Assembly (NCBI GenBank): GCA_030167125.1
Contig: CP126531.1
Span: 2,319,001 to 2,383,000 of the forward strand
DNA length: 64,000 bases
Direction of reading: 5' to 3'
DNA from: Rhodanobacteraceae bacterium
Lineage (GTDB): Bacteria; Pseudomonadota; Gammaproteobacteria; Xanthomonadales; Rhodanobacteraceae
Shown here: positions 19,338 to 28,688 of the stretch, in pieces
Layout of the letters: the number at the start of each line of letters is the position of its first letter
Position numbering within the stretch: the first letter of the stretch is position 1
Program-made: the position numbers and the translations under genes
The notes under the pieces: generated by a model
Databases searched by the model: none
What the model saw: only the letters and a program-made list of their open reading frames with translations
Told to the model about the DNA's origin: nothing

Positions 19338-20414
19338 ATGGTCACCAGCGATACCCGCATTGCGCACTGGTTGCTCGATTCGATCGTCACCACGACGACG
19401 AACTACGTCAACGCCGCATCTTCGACCATGGTCGCCATCATCGGTGGGGCGGCCACGGCGTTGCTCACCATCTACGTGTTGTTGTGGGCCGTCGGGATTG
19501 CGAGTGGCCGGATCAGCGAGCCGTTGACCGATGGGGTCAAGCGGGTGATCCGCATCGTGGTCATCGTCGCATTTGCGTTGACGGCCGGCTTCTATCAAGG
19601 CCAGGTCGCGCAGTTCTTCCTGCAGGCGCCAAGCGCGGTTGCAGCGGATCTGGTGGCGCCGGGTTCAACCTCCGGAAGTTCACCGACGACGATCGCGGAC
19701 GTACTCGACAACGCAGAAAACCAGGGTATCCAGATCGGCGACAAAGCTTGGGCCCAGGGACAAAGATACGGCGGCGTGAGTGGCTTGGGTGGGATCGGCT
19801 ACTACTTTCTGGCCTTTGCCATTTGGCTCTCCGTGACACTCGTCGTCGCAATCGCCTGCGGCATCATCTTCATGGCCTTCATCTTTACGGCGTTGCTGCT
19901 GGCGATCGGTCCCCTTTTCATCCTGTTGGCGATCTTCCCGCAGACACAACGTTTCTTCGAAGCGTGGCTCGGCCAAGTCGTCAACTTCGCGGTGCTGTTC
20001 CTGCTGGTCGCGTGCGCGATCAGCCTGTGTTTTCACTTCCTGAGTGACTACCTGACCCAGATCAACACCGACCAATGGGATGAACTGGTCATCGACACTT
20101 TGAAAGTCTTCGGCGCCACCTTGGCTACGCTCGCGGTTCTCTTCCAGACCCGTTCGGTCGCCTCGGCGCTGGGCGGCGGCTTGGCCCTCCAGGCCCAGGG
20201 CATGTTGGGACGCGCGGCCGGAGTCGGACTACTGGCCATGGGCGCCGGTCGCGCGATCGGCACGGGCCACTCCCACAAGGGTTGGTCCCGCGACCGTGCC
20301 GAACGCGGGTTGTCCATGACACCCAGCGAGCGGTTATCCCGACACCTGACGAGCCGCAGTGCCACAGGTCTGGTCCGTCGTACCTGGCAAGCACGCCAAC
20401 GCAACTCAATCTAA
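19338..20414 (+). CDS. virB6: Type IV secretion inner-membrane channel protein VirB6 (TrbL/VirB6)
   Basis: 358 residues with at least six hydrophobic segments (LLTIYVLLWAVGIASG, VVIVAFALTAGFY, FMAFIFTALLLAIGPLFILLAIF, AVLFLLVACAISLCFHFL and others) and a hydrophilic basic C-terminus (SHKGWSRDRAERG). The GPLFI..FP..QRFFEAWLGQ segment is typical of the TrbL/VirB6 family. It forms part of the inner-membrane translocation channel. Confidence 0.9.
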   Translation: MVTSDTRIAHWLLDSIVTTTTNYVNAASSTMVAIIGGAATALLTIYVLLWAVGIASGRISEPLTDGVKRVIRIVVIVAFALTAGFYQGQVAQFFLQAPSAVAADLVAPGSTSGSSPTTIADVLDNAENQGIQIGDKAWAQGQRYGGVSGLGGIGYYFLAFAIWLSVTLVVAIACGIIFMAFIFTALLLAIGPLFILLAIFPQTQRFFEAWLGQVVNFAVLFLLVACAISLCFHFLSDYLTQINTDQWDELVIDTLKVFGATLATLAVLFQTRSVASALGGGLALQAQGMLGRAAGVGLLAMGAGRAIGTGHSHKGWSRDRAERGLSMTPSERLSRHLTSRSATGLVRRTWQARQRNSI

Positions 20415-20425
20415 AGGAATCCCTG

Positions 20426-20593
20426 ATGACGCATCGTCTCGCGCCGACCTGGCGCGCAGCCCTCCTCGTGGGCGCCCTGCTCTCCCTCGCCGCCTGTGCC
20501 GCGACGCCGGCCAAAGCACCGGATTGCCACGGACGCTACACACCCATCAACACCCCCGACCACTACCCCGTATCGAAGAAGAAGGCGTCATGA
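20426..20593 (+). CDS. virB7: VirB7-like outer-membrane-core lipoprotein
   Basis: 55 residues from the ATG at 20426 (AAAGGAA upstream). The signal peptide has a lipobox, LLSLAACAA, and the short Pro-rich mature part (TPAKAPDCHGRYTPINTPDH) fits VirB7, which anchors VirB9 in the outer membrane core. Its stop overlaps the virB8 start as ATGA. Assignment by size, lipobox and position. Confidence 0.75.
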   Translation: MTHRLAPTWRAALLVGALLSLAACAATPAKAPDCHGRYTPINTPDHYPVSKKKAS

Positions 20594-21273
20594 ACGATTC
20601 CGCAGAAACGGCTGCCTTCCTCCACGCCGCCAAGACTTGGGAAACCGACCAGGTCGTGCGAGCGCAGAAGTCCGAGCGTCGCGCGTGGCTCTTTGCAGGC
20701 GGCGGTCTTGCCACCGCTTTGGTGGCGGTGACGGCCGTCGCACTGCTGACGCCCCTCAAAACCGTCGAGCCCTTCGTGGTGCGCGTGGACAAGAACACGG
20801 GTGCGACGGACATCGTCACGCGCCTGACTGATCAAAAAGAGTCCTACAACGAGGCGATCGACAAATATTTCCTGGCGCGTTACGTCACCTATCGCGACTC
20901 CTACTCAAACGCGATGGCGTATCCCGATTATGAAGCGGTCACGACGATGTCCTCGCCGCAAGTGGCCAACGCCTACTTCGAGCAGATCAAGCCGAACAAC
21001 CCGCACTCGCCTACCGCGGTGTACGGGAAAGACGGACAAGTCGATGTCTCGGTGAATGCGATCGCCTTTCTCGGCAAGGGCGTTGCGCAAGTGCGCTTTA
21101 CGCGCACCGAACACCTGCCCAATGCGCAGGACCGCGTCACGCGCTGGATTGCAACGATCACCTATCGCTACCTGAATCCGCCGACCGGTGTGAAGGCACG
21201 GCTGGTCGACCCGATCGGGTTCCAGGTGAGCGATTACCGGCTCGACCCCGAAACCGTCCCGACGGGAGCTTGA
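20590..21273 (+). CDS. virB8: Type IV secretion assembly factor VirB8
   Basis: 227 residues from the ATG at 20590. Short cytoplasmic N-terminus, one membrane helix (LATALVAVTAVALLTPL), then the periplasmic NTF2-like VirB8 domain with NEAIDKYFLARYVTYRDSY and the conserved YRYLNPPTGVKARLVDPIGF region. It bridges inner-membrane and core components. Confidence 0.93.
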   Translation: MNDSAETAAFLHAAKTWETDQVVRAQKSERRAWLFAGGGLATALVAVTAVALLTPLKTVEPFVVRVDKNTGATDIVTRLTDQKESYNEAIDKYFLARYVTYRDSYSNAMAYPDYEAVTTMSSPQVANAYFEQIKPNNPHSPTAVYGKDGQVDVSVNAIAFLGKGVAQVRFTRTEHLPNAQDRVTRWIATITYRYLNPPTGVKARLVDPIGFQVSDYRLDPETVPTGA

Positions 21274-21275
21274 GT

Positions 21276-22268
21276 ATGCGCGCCTTCCTCGCCGCCTTCG
21301 TCCTGCTGCTGTTGCTAATCCCCACGCTCGCGTGGCCTGAGTCGATCCCAAAAAGTGGCCGCTACGACGCGCGCATCAAGACGGTGGCCTACAACGCCGC
21401 GGACATCGTCAAGATCATTGGCCACTACGGGTACTCGACCGATATCGAGTTTGCGCCGGGCGAACGCGTGCAAAGCGTCGCGCTCGGCGATTCGCTCGCC
21501 TGGGAGGTGGCCCCCGTGGGCTCGCACCTGTTCGTGAAGCCGCGCGAGGACAACGCGGTCACGAACGCGACCGTGGTGACCAACAAGCGCGTCTACCAGT
21601 TCTCGCTCGACGCACGGCATGCCGCGGGACTCTCAGGTCCGCACAGCGCCGGCATGTTCTTCGAAGTGCGGTTCCGTTATCCCGAGGATACGGCAGCCCT
21701 GGCCCGGGCCCAGCGCGCCGGCGCGGATCAAGCGCGGCTCCTGGCCAAGCTCGATGCAACGCCCAAACCGATCAACTGGGACTATTACGCCTGCGGCGAG
21801 CGCAGCTTGTGGCCATCAGAGGTCTATGACGATGGCCGGTTCACCTATCTGCGTTTCCCGAATGCGCAGGAAATCCCCGCGGTTTTCATCATCAATGCTG
21901 ACGGCACCGAAAGCCTGGTCAATGGCGAGATGCGCCATGACGAGTACGTCGTTCAAACGACTGCGCGCAAACTCGTCCTGCGCCGTGGCAAGTCGGTTGC
22001 CTGCATCCAGAATCGCGGTTACAACCCCCGCGGCATCGCCACGCCCACCGATACGGTCAGCCCGGACGTGCAGCGGACCCTCCGCGCGCACGCCCCTCGC
22101 GGAAACGTGAATGTGGCGCCCGCGGTTGTGATTCCGACGGCGCAAACGACAGGCCCGGGAGCGTCTTCCACCCCCGTGTTACCCGCAGCCGTGCCTCCTT
22201 CCCGCACCGTGATGCCACTCGCTCCCCAAATGCAGCGCGCCGATCCCAACCAAGGCCATTCCCCATGA
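21276..22268 (+). CDS. virB9: Type IV secretion core protein VirB9
   Basis: About 330 residues. A TTG in the same frame lies six bases upstream, but the ATG at 21276, with GGGAG before it, gives the better signal peptide (MRAFLAAFVLLLLLIPTLAWP). The mature protein has the VirB9 beta-sandwich features (VAYNAADIVKIIGHYGYST, VTNKRVYQFSLDARH and the C-terminal NWDYYACG..ESLVNGEMRHDEYVV..RGKSVACIQNRGY). It forms the outer membrane core ring with VirB7 and VirB10. Confidence 0.93.
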   Translation: MRAFLAAFVLLLLLIPTLAWPESIPKSGRYDARIKTVAYNAADIVKIIGHYGYSTDIEFAPGERVQSVALGDSLAWEVAPVGSHLFVKPREDNAVTNATVVTNKRVYQFSLDARHAAGLSGPHSAGMFFEVRFRYPEDTAALARAQRAGADQARLLAKLDATPKPINWDYYACGERSLWPSEVYDDGRFTYLRFPNAQEIPAVFIINADGTESLVNGEMRHDEYVVQTTARKLVLRRGKSVACIQNRGYNPRGIATPTDTVSPDVQRTLRAHAPRGNVNVAPAVVIPTAQTTGPGASSTPVLPAAVPPSRTVMPLAPQMQRADPNQGHSP

Positions 22269-23407
22269 GCCTCGACCCATCAAACGAAATCGCCGAGCGC
22301 GGCATCCCGCAAGTCGGCAGACCCCGCAAAGGCAACCGATGGTTCCTGCTGGTGCTGATCGCGCTCGGTACCGTGCTGGTCATTGCACTCGCCGCACGCG
22401 CGATGCTGGGCGCACTGGCGAGCCGCAACCACACTTCGCATGTGGCCACCCTCACGTCGACCCCGCCCGATCTGACGCGTAACGCCTTCGACAACAAAAA
22501 CGCTCCACCGCCTCCGCCGAGTTCGAGCACTGCGGCACCGGCCTTCGCGGGGCAAACACCAGCTCCGGCAATGACACCCGCACAAAAAGCCGCGGCGGAT
22601 CTCGCCGAGCGCCGCAAGCGAGCGCCGCTGCTGGCGATCGGTACCACGGGCCTCGCCAATCAAAACGGCGGTGAGCCAAAAGCTGCGACGGCGCTGCCGG
22701 GCTTGTCCAATTTCCCGATCGGGGAACAGGGAGCTCGCGGACAACAAGGTCAACCGCCGCCAAGCACGTTGTCCAATGCACTGAGCGCCACACGCACCTC
22801 GCAGGTCAGTGCCTCGCTGCTGCCCGACCCGAACATGACCCTGACACAAGGAATGTTTCTCGACTGCATCCTGCAGACCGCCTTGTCCTCAGAGGTCCCC
22901 GGCATGACGAGTTGCGTGCTCGCGCGCAACATCTACTCGACCAATGGCAAGGTGCTCCTGCTCGAACGTGGCTCGCGCCTTGTCGGCCAATACCAGGCGG
23001 CGCAATTGCGTCAGGGCCAAAGCCGCATTTTCGTGCTGTGGACCCGCGCCGAAACACCGGATGGCGTCATCATCAATCTGGACTCACCCAATACCGACGC
23101 GCTGGGCCGGTCGGGTCTGGACGGCACCGTCGACAATCACTTCTGGGCACGCTTTGGTTCTGCGTTGCTGGTTTCGGTCGTCGATGATCTGGCGTCGAAC
23201 GCCGTCCAAAACGGCAGCGGTTCGAACAACAACAGCCTCACCTTCACCAACACCGCAAACTCCGCCAACAATGCCGCGGCGATCATCGTCGAGAACACCG
23301 TCAACATCCCACCGACGCTGACCAAGGCGCAGGGCTCGCACGTCAATATCTTCGTCGCACGTGATCTGTACTTCGGGGATGTATATGGACTTGCCGCAGC
23401 CCGCTGA
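22265..23407 (+). CDS. virB10: Type IV secretion core protein VirB10 (TrbI family)
   Basis: 380 residues: cytoplasmic N-terminus, one membrane helix (WFLLVLIALGTVLVIALAARAML), a Pro-rich periplasmic linker (PPPPPSSSTAAPA) and the TrbI/VirB10 beta-barrel domain (TLTQGMFLDCILQTALSSEVPGM.. GSRLVGQYQAAQLRQGQSRIFVLWTRAETPDG). VirB10 spans both membranes and senses ATPase energy. It overlaps virB9 by 4 bases and virB11 by 23. Confidence 0.95.
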   Translation: MSLDPSNEIAERGIPQVGRPRKGNRWFLLVLIALGTVLVIALAARAMLGALASRNHTSHVATLTSTPPDLTRNAFDNKNAPPPPPSSSTAAPAFAGQTPAPAMTPAQKAAADLAERRKRAPLLAIGTTGLANQNGGEPKAATALPGLSNFPIGEQGARGQQGQPPPSTLSNALSATRTSQVSASLLPDPNMTLTQGMFLDCILQTALSSEVPGMTSCVLARNIYSTNGKVLLLERGSRLVGQYQAAQLRQGQSRIFVLWTRAETPDGVIINLDSPNTDALGRSGLDGTVDNHFWARFGSALLVSVVDDLASNAVQNGSGSNNNSLTFTNTANSANNAAAIIVENTVNIPPTLTKAQGSHVNIFVARDLYFGDVYGLAAAR

Positions 23408-24437
23408 GGTGTCGGTCAGCCCGCCGGCCGCAGCACAGGCGTCCTCGGCCGTCGAGACGTTCCTGCAGCCCTTGCGCGGACTGCTCGCCCGGGATGTAAC
23501 CGAAGTCGTCATCAATCGGCCGGCCGAGGTCTGGACGGAAGGACGCGACGGCTGGCGGGTTCATGCGATGCCGCCGCTGACGTATGACCACCTGCGCACC
23601 TTCGCCACCTTGATCGCCAATTCCACGCAACAGACGATTCACGAGGGCGCCCCTTTGGTCGCCGCCGTATTGCCGACCGGCGAGCGCGTACAGGTCATCG
23701 TGCCGCCCGCGGTCCCTGCGGGGACCGTCAGTTTCACCATCCGCAAGCCCTCGAAGTTGCGCTTTGATCTGCATGACTATGAAAAGTCCGGCGCCTTCGA
23801 AAAAGTCCTCGTCGGCGAAGATCCCACGCGGCCACTGGAGGATCAGTTGTCCGGGTTGCTCGCCGCGCACCGCGTCCGCGAGTTCATGGAACTCGCCGTG
23901 CGCACGAAGCAAAACATCGTGATCTCCGGCGCCACCGGCTCCGGCAAGACCACCGCCATGAAAGCGCTCGTCGATCTGATTCCTTCCGAAGAGCGTTTGA
24001 TCACCATCGAGGACACCCCCGAACTCGACATCCTCAAGCAGCCCAACCATGTACGGCTGTTCTACTCCAAGGATGGCCAAGGCGTCTCCAAGGCCACCCC
24101 GAAGATGCTGCTGGAAGCGTGCCTTCGCATGAAACCCGATCGCATCCTGCTGGCCGAATTGCGTTCGGACGAAGCCTTCTACTTTCTGCGCAACGTCAAT
24201 TCCGGACATCCCGGATCAATCACCTCGGTGCACGCGACTTCGCCGCGCCTGGCCATCGAGCAACTCATGTTGCTGGTCAAGGAATCCGCGGGTGGTGCAC
24301 ATCTGTCGCGTGAGGACATCAAGCAACTGCTGTTCATGCTCGTCGACGTCGTCATCCAGTTCTCGGTGGTCGACAAGATGCGCCGCGTCACCGGTATCTA
24401 CTATGACCCGCAACGCAAGCGCACCCTTCTGGGTTAG
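23385..24437 (+). CDS. virB11: Type IV secretion ATPase VirB11
   Basis: 350 residues from the ATG at 23385 (GGGGAT upstream; the frame stays open further 5' but inside virB10). The N-terminal domain (LLARDVTEVVINRPAEVW) leads to the secretion ATPase domain with Walker A ISGATGSGKTTAM near residue 181, Asp box ERLITIEDTPEL, Walker B RILLAEL and His box SGHPGSITSVHA. It is a hexameric cytoplasmic ATPase that switches between pilus building and substrate transfer. Confidence 0.96.
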   Translation: MDLPQPAEVSVSPPAAAQASSAVETFLQPLRGLLARDVTEVVINRPAEVWTEGRDGWRVHAMPPLTYDHLRTFATLIANSTQQTIHEGAPLVAAVLPTGERVQVIVPPAVPAGTVSFTIRKPSKLRFDLHDYEKSGAFEKVLVGEDPTRPLEDQLSGLLAAHRVREFMELAVRTKQNIVISGATGSGKTTAMKALVDLIPSEERLITIEDTPELDILKQPNHVRLFYSKDGQGVSKATPKMLLEACLRMKPDRILLAELRSDEAFYFLRNVNSGHPGSITSVHATSPRLAIEQLMLLVKESAGGAHLSREDIKQLLFMLVDVVIQFSVVDKMRRVTGIYYDPQRKRTLLG

Positions 24438-26265
24438 AGCCATCCTCGTCGTGCTGCTGGCACTGTGCGCAGTGCCGGCTTGGCTGTGGCTGGCCGGTCA
24501 CGCTTATCTCTGGCTGGCCTTCCACGGTCACGGCCAACCGGTGGCCACCCTCCTGACATGGCCGCTCTACTTCCACACCTACCGCTCATTTGCCGGCGTG
24601 CAACATGACCTCTTGATCAGCGGCGCCACCGCGACCGTCGTGGTGCTGGCCCCGGCCGCACTGTCCTTCATCAAGCCAAAGAGAGCCCAGCACGGGCAGG
24701 CCCGTTTCGCCAGGCTGCGTGAGATTCGCAAAGTGGGACTGCTCGATGACGCCAGCGACGGCATCATCGTCGGCCGTCGTGGCAGCAAGTTTCTGACCGC
24801 AAGCCTGCAGCGCTATCCGCACGTGATGCTGGCCGCCCCGACCGGCTCCGGCAAGGGCGTCGGTGTCGTGATTCCGAATCTCTTGAACTGGAACCAGTCG
24901 GTCATCGTGCTCGATATCAAGAAGGAGAATTGGGAGATCACGGCCGGGTTTCGTGCCGCACACGGCCATGACGTGTTCCTGTTCGATCCGGCCTCGCCAC
25001 TCCGCCAAACGCATCGCTGGAATCCCCTCGCCTACATCCGCGAAGACGCCTCGCTGCGGGTCGACGACATCCAGAAGATCGCCCACATTCTTTTTCCGGA
25101 CATTGCCGGCACCGACCCGATCTGGACGGCCTCGTGCCGCTCACTGTTTCTCGGTCTGGTTCTGTATCTTCTGGAAACGCCGGGCAAGCCCGTCACCCTC
25201 GGCCAGGTCGCGCGCGAATCCTTCGCCGGCGACGACCAGCGGTTCACCGGCATCATCGAAACGCGTCAGACGCAGGGAACGCCTTACAGCGATTCCTGCG
25301 CGCACGCACTGCTGGACTATGTACGGACCTCGGACAACACGCGCACGTCGATCCGCAAGACGTTCACCTCACGCTTCGAGCTGTTCCTGAACCCCATCCT
25401 TGATGCCGCGACATCGGCGAACGACTTTGACCTGGAAGCGCTGCGGCGGCGACGCACAAGCATCTATATCGGTATCACCCCGGACAATCTCTCCCGCCTC
25501 TCTCCCCTGCTGAACCTGTTCTTCCAGCAAGTCGTGGACCTCAACACGCGCGAACTCCCCGAGCACAACCCGGCGCTCAAGTATCAGTGCCTGCTGCTGC
25601 TCGACGAGTTTCGATCGCTGGGCAAAATGCCGTTGATCGTTGAGGCCGTGGCCTTCCTGCGTGGTTACGGCGTGCGATTGCTTCCGATCTTCCAGTCCCC
25701 CAGCCAGATACGCGAGCTGTATGGAGAGGAGGCTGCACGCACTTTTTTCCAGAACCATCAGGTCCGGATCAGCTACACCCCGCCCGACATGACCGTCGCC
25801 ACCGAAATCAGCCGCGAACTCGGCACCTACACCTACCAGGCAAGGTCAACGTCACGACCGTCGGCGTTTTCCAAGGGCACCCGCTCGATGAGTGAATCGG
25901 ACCATGCGCGTGCCCTGTTGCTGCCACAGGAAGTCAAGGAGATCGGCGAGGAGCAAGCATTGATCCTTGCCAAAGGCTGCCCGCCTATCCAGGCCGACAA
26001 GATTCGCTGGCATCGCGATCCGGAGTTCATACACCGGCGGCGATCGCCGCCGTTTGTTGCACCCGTACCCTTGGTTTCGGCCGTCGGCACCGAGGGCTCA
26101 TCGTCCAGCGGCGCCGTGGAGGCGGCCGATCTTGATACTGTGTACGATCGTCCACTGTCGGATTTTTGCCTCGACTTGTCCGACGTGACCCTTCCCTCCG
26201 GGGAAGTTTCCCAAGCCGAGGCCGAAGCAGCGGCGGATCAGCTCTTCTCCGCCATGTCGCGTTAA
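24403..26265 (+). CDS. virD4: Type IV coupling protein VirD4/TraG
   Basis: 620 residues from the ATG at 24403, overlapping virB11 by 35 bases. Two N-terminal membrane helices (VRAILVVLLALCAVPAWLWLAG and ATATVVVLAPAALSFI) are followed by Walker A LAAPTGSGKGVGVVIPNLL near residue 146 and Walker B LLLLDEFRSLGKMP near residue 396. It links the relaxase-DNA complex to the VirB channel. Only weak ribosome-binding signal precedes the start, as expected for a coupled gene. Confidence 0.95.
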   Translation: MTRNASAPFWVRAILVVLLALCAVPAWLWLAGHAYLWLAFHGHGQPVATLLTWPLYFHTYRSFAGVQHDLLISGATATVVVLAPAALSFIKPKRAQHGQARFARLREIRKVGLLDDASDGIIVGRRGSKFLTASLQRYPHVMLAAPTGSGKGVGVVIPNLLNWNQSVIVLDIKKENWEITAGFRAAHGHDVFLFDPASPLRQTHRWNPLAYIREDASLRVDDIQKIAHILFPDIAGTDPIWTASCRSLFLGLVLYLLETPGKPVTLGQVARESFAGDDQRFTGIIETRQTQGTPYSDSCAHALLDYVRTSDNTRTSIRKTFTSRFELFLNPILDAATSANDFDLEALRRRRTSIYIGITPDNLSRLSPLLNLFFQQVVDLNTRELPEHNPALKYQCLLLLDEFRSLGKMPLIVEAVAFLRGYGVRLLPIFQSPSQIRELYGEEAARTFFQNHQVRISYTPPDMTVATEISRELGTYTYQARSTSRPSAFSKGTRSMSESDHARALLLPQEVKEIGEEQALILAKGCPPIQADKIRWHRDPEFIHRRRSPPFVAPVPLVSAVGTEGSSSSGAVEAADLDTVYDRPLSDFCLDLSDVTLPSGEVSQAEAEAAADQLFSAMSR

Positions 26266-26287
26266 CCAACTCTCAAAGGAGTTCTCT

Positions 26288-27004
26288 ATGAGCAACGAAG
26301 CACCCGCACTGCCCGAGGGTGGCCGCACCGTCAACAAGCGGCCCTTGAACGAGATTCGCCGCATCGGCGGCGAGCAAGGCAGCCCCGACCGCACCATCCC
26401 CGAGCATCTGAAACCGCACTATCACCAGGACGGCAATGCGTTCCGATCGGCATACCGCCCGGATCGTATCGAATTCGTCGATCGTGGCACCCGCATGCAT
26501 GCTTATTATCCGATCAGCACATTCACCACGCGTGCGTTGATCGACATCGCCCAGGCGCGAGGCTGGAAAGAGATCGAGGTGACCGGCTCGAAACAATTCC
26601 AGCAATCAATCTACGTCGAGGCGACTTCAAAGAACCTAGGCGTACGTGGCTACCAGCCGACGCAAAAGGACGCCGAAATCCTGCAGCGGCGCGCTGAGCG
26701 CCGAGAGTCGGAGAAGAACCCGATGGTGCAGGCGTTCCTGCATGCAGAGTCCAAGAAAGATCGGGATGACGCCGTCAAGAAATATCCGGAGCTCAAGGCG
26801 GCATTCCTCGCCGACGCCGCTGCCAAAGCCGTGGCGGAAGCGAAGATAGACTCCAAAAAAGCTGCCGAGATTTTCGTTTCCCGCTTCCGCGACTCGATCG
26901 CGATCGCCCTGCATACAGGCCGCACATTGCCGGCCGCAGAAGTGAAAGCGGAACGTCCGCGCCCATCAAGAGTCGAAGACAGGGATCAGGGCCGCTCGCG
27001 CTAG
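26288..27004 (+). CDS. LPD7-domain protein (large polyvalent protein-associated domain 7)
   Basis: 238 residues with AAAGGAG before the ATG. The core RGTRMHAYYPIS..ALIDIAQARGWKEIEVTGSKQFQQSIYVEATSKNLGVRGYQPT is an LPD7-type module, seen fused to relaxases, Zeta toxins or DNA primases in plasmids and ICEs. The rest is charged and helical, with a basic tail (ERPRPSRVEDRDQGRSR). As the last gene of the T4SS operon it may assist DNA processing or travel with the relaxase; this is an inference. Confidence 0.75.
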   Translation: MSNEAPALPEGGRTVNKRPLNEIRRIGGEQGSPDRTIPEHLKPHYHQDGNAFRSAYRPDRIEFVDRGTRMHAYYPISTFTTRALIDIAQARGWKEIEVTGSKQFQQSIYVEATSKNLGVRGYQPTQKDAEILQRRAERRESEKNPMVQAFLHAESKKDRDDAVKKYPELKAAFLADAAAKAVAEAKIDSKKAAEIFVSRFRDSIAIALHTGRTLPAAEVKAERPRPSRVEDRDQGRSR

Positions 27005-27028
27005 CAGCACCGCAAAGATTTTAGATAG

Positions 27029-27058
27029 GGAAGCTGGCGCCTTCGGGCGCCAGCTTCC
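27029..27058 (+). terminator. Strong hairpin after the T4SS operon
   Basis: A perfect 13-bp stem (27029-27041 with 27046-27058) closed by a TTCG tetraloop, 24 bases after the LPD7 gene stop. There is no following T-run, so it is either a Rho-assisted terminator or a 3'-end stabiliser. It separates the transfer operon from the defence genes. Confidence 0.75.
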
Positions 27059-27423
27059 AGCCGAGCGCGGGCTCAACCGACCGTCCCTCCGAGCGGGCGC
27101 TAGTCAGTTGGCCGTGTCAGGAAGATGGCTGATTTCGGGCAGTAGCAGCCGTTTCTATTCTGCGAATTGTTTGTCCTCGCTGCGTGATATGGATCCGCTT
27201 TTGAGCCAGCATGGGATCGAGACAGCGGCTGTGTTGCGCGGAAATTCGAGACATGTACAGGGTCGCCGCCCATGGGCCTTGGCCGCCGCCACGTAACGAG
27301 CGGCGAGAGTAGGCAGCCGGTGCAGGCGTCTCGCTTGACGAGACCGGCATCTGTAAGCATGGTGTTGCGTTATGCACGTCTGTGGGACAGAATGTCCGCA
27401 GAAATTCCCAGCGGACCACAGCC
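27059..27423. other. 365-base non-coding leader before the restriction-modification operon
   Basis: No gene or strong promoter match is visible. The region must hold the promoter of the methylase operon; a TTGACG at about 27337 has no good -10 at standard distance. Autoregulation by the methylase helix-turn-helix domain would act here if it occurs. Confidence 0.5.
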
Positions 27424-28683
27424 ATGGATACCAACAATCCACTTCCGCTGCTGCTACAGCTCCGGGAGCGCATGAGCCAGCGCGAGATTGGCGAACGGCT
27501 CAACAAGTCCACCAAGACGATTGCACGCTGGGAATCGGGCACCACAGAGTGTCCGACCATGGTCGCGGCCGCCTTGCGCGAAATGCTCCGCGAAGGGCGG
27601 CACCAACCGCCCGCGGCACCCTCCTTTACCTTCGTAGATCTCTTCGCCGGGATCGGCGGAACAAGGCTGGGTTTCGAGAATGTCGGCGGACAATGCGTGT
27701 TCACCAGCGAATGGAATGAATGGGCCCGGCAGTCCTATGTGAGTTACTTTGGCGAGGATCATCCGCTCGCGGGTGACATCACCAAGATCGACCCCGCCGA
27801 AATTCCCGATCATGACGTGATGGTCGCGGGCTTTCCCTGCCAACCTTTCAGTATTGCAGGCGTGAGCAAGAACAATGCACTGGGCCGCGCTCACGGGTTC
27901 GAGCACGCCACGCAAGGCACGCTGTTCTTCGACATCGAGCGGATCCTCGCAGAGAAGATGCCCAAGGCGTTTTTGTTCGAGAACGTGAAGAACTTGGTCA
28001 GTCACGACAAGGGCAATACCTTCCGCGTCATCCGGCACGTCCTCGAAGACAAGCTCGGGTACCACATTTACCCGTGCGTCGTGGACGGGAGGCGCTTCGT
28101 GCCGCAGCATCGCGAACGGATCCTGATTGCCGGCTTCCGCGATCCCGTCGATTTCACCTGGAATGAATTGCGGTTCCCGGCAAAACCGCTCGACCTCACG
28201 GACGTGCTGCACCCGGAAGATGGTACGGAACAACCGGAATCGCACTTTACGGCAGGACCAGACGCGGCCGTCGATTCCCGGTACGTTCTGACGAAAAGGC
28301 TGTGGGAGTACCTGCAGGACTACGCGGCCAAGCACAAGGCGGCCGGCAACGGCTTCGGGTTCGGCTTGGTGAAACCCGGCACCGACCACTACACCCGCAC
28401 GCTGTCGGCCCGCTACTACAAGGACGGCAGCGAGATCCTGGTGTGGCGCGGCGCCCGCAAGCGCCCGCGGCGCCTCACGCCACGCGAGTGCGCGCGCCTT
28501 ATGGGATTCCCGGAAGACTTCAAGATCGTGGTCAGCGATACCCAAGCGTACAAGCAGTTCGGCAACAGCGTAGTGGTGCCGGTGATCGAGGCCGCGGCGC
28601 GCATCATCAAGCCGCGCGTGCTCGAAATGAAGGAAGCCGAAAGCGGCGGCGTCGTGCAACAGCGCCTGCCCATGGTTGCCTGA
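27424..28683 (+). CDS. dcm: DNA (cytosine-5) methyltransferase, Dcm/M.EcoRII type
   Basis: 419 residues from the ATG at 27424. An N-terminal helix-turn-helix region (RMSQREIGERLNKSTKTIARW), also found in Dcm and M.EcoRII, is followed by the C5-methylase motifs: I FVDLFAGIGGTRLGFE, IV GFPCQPFSIAG with the catalytic Cys, VI ENVKNL, VIII QHRERILIAGF and X GNSVVVPVI. The partner genes (Vsr and an EcoRII nuclease) point to CCWGG as the target. Methylation would protect host and element DNA from the nuclease two genes downstream. The helix-turn-helix may also regulate the operon, as is known for M.EcoRII. Confidence 0.95.
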   Translation: MDTNNPLPLLLQLRERMSQREIGERLNKSTKTIARWESGTTECPTMVAAALREMLREGRHQPPAAPSFTFVDLFAGIGGTRLGFENVGGQCVFTSEWNEWARQSYVSYFGEDHPLAGDITKIDPAEIPDHDVMVAGFPCQPFSIAGVSKNNALGRAHGFEHATQGTLFFDIERILAEKMPKAFLFENVKNLVSHDKGNTFRVIRHVLEDKLGYHIYPCVVDGRRFVPQHRERILIAGFRDPVDFTWNELRFPAKPLDLTDVLHPEDGTEQPESHFTAGPDAAVDSRYVLTKRLWEYLQDYAAKHKAAGNGFGFGLVKPGTDHYTRTLSARYYKDGSEILVWRGARKRPRRLTPRECARLMGFPEDFKIVVSDTQAYKQFGNSVVVPVIEAAARIIKPRVLEMKEAESGGVVQQRLPMVA

Positions 28684-28688
28684 CTGCG

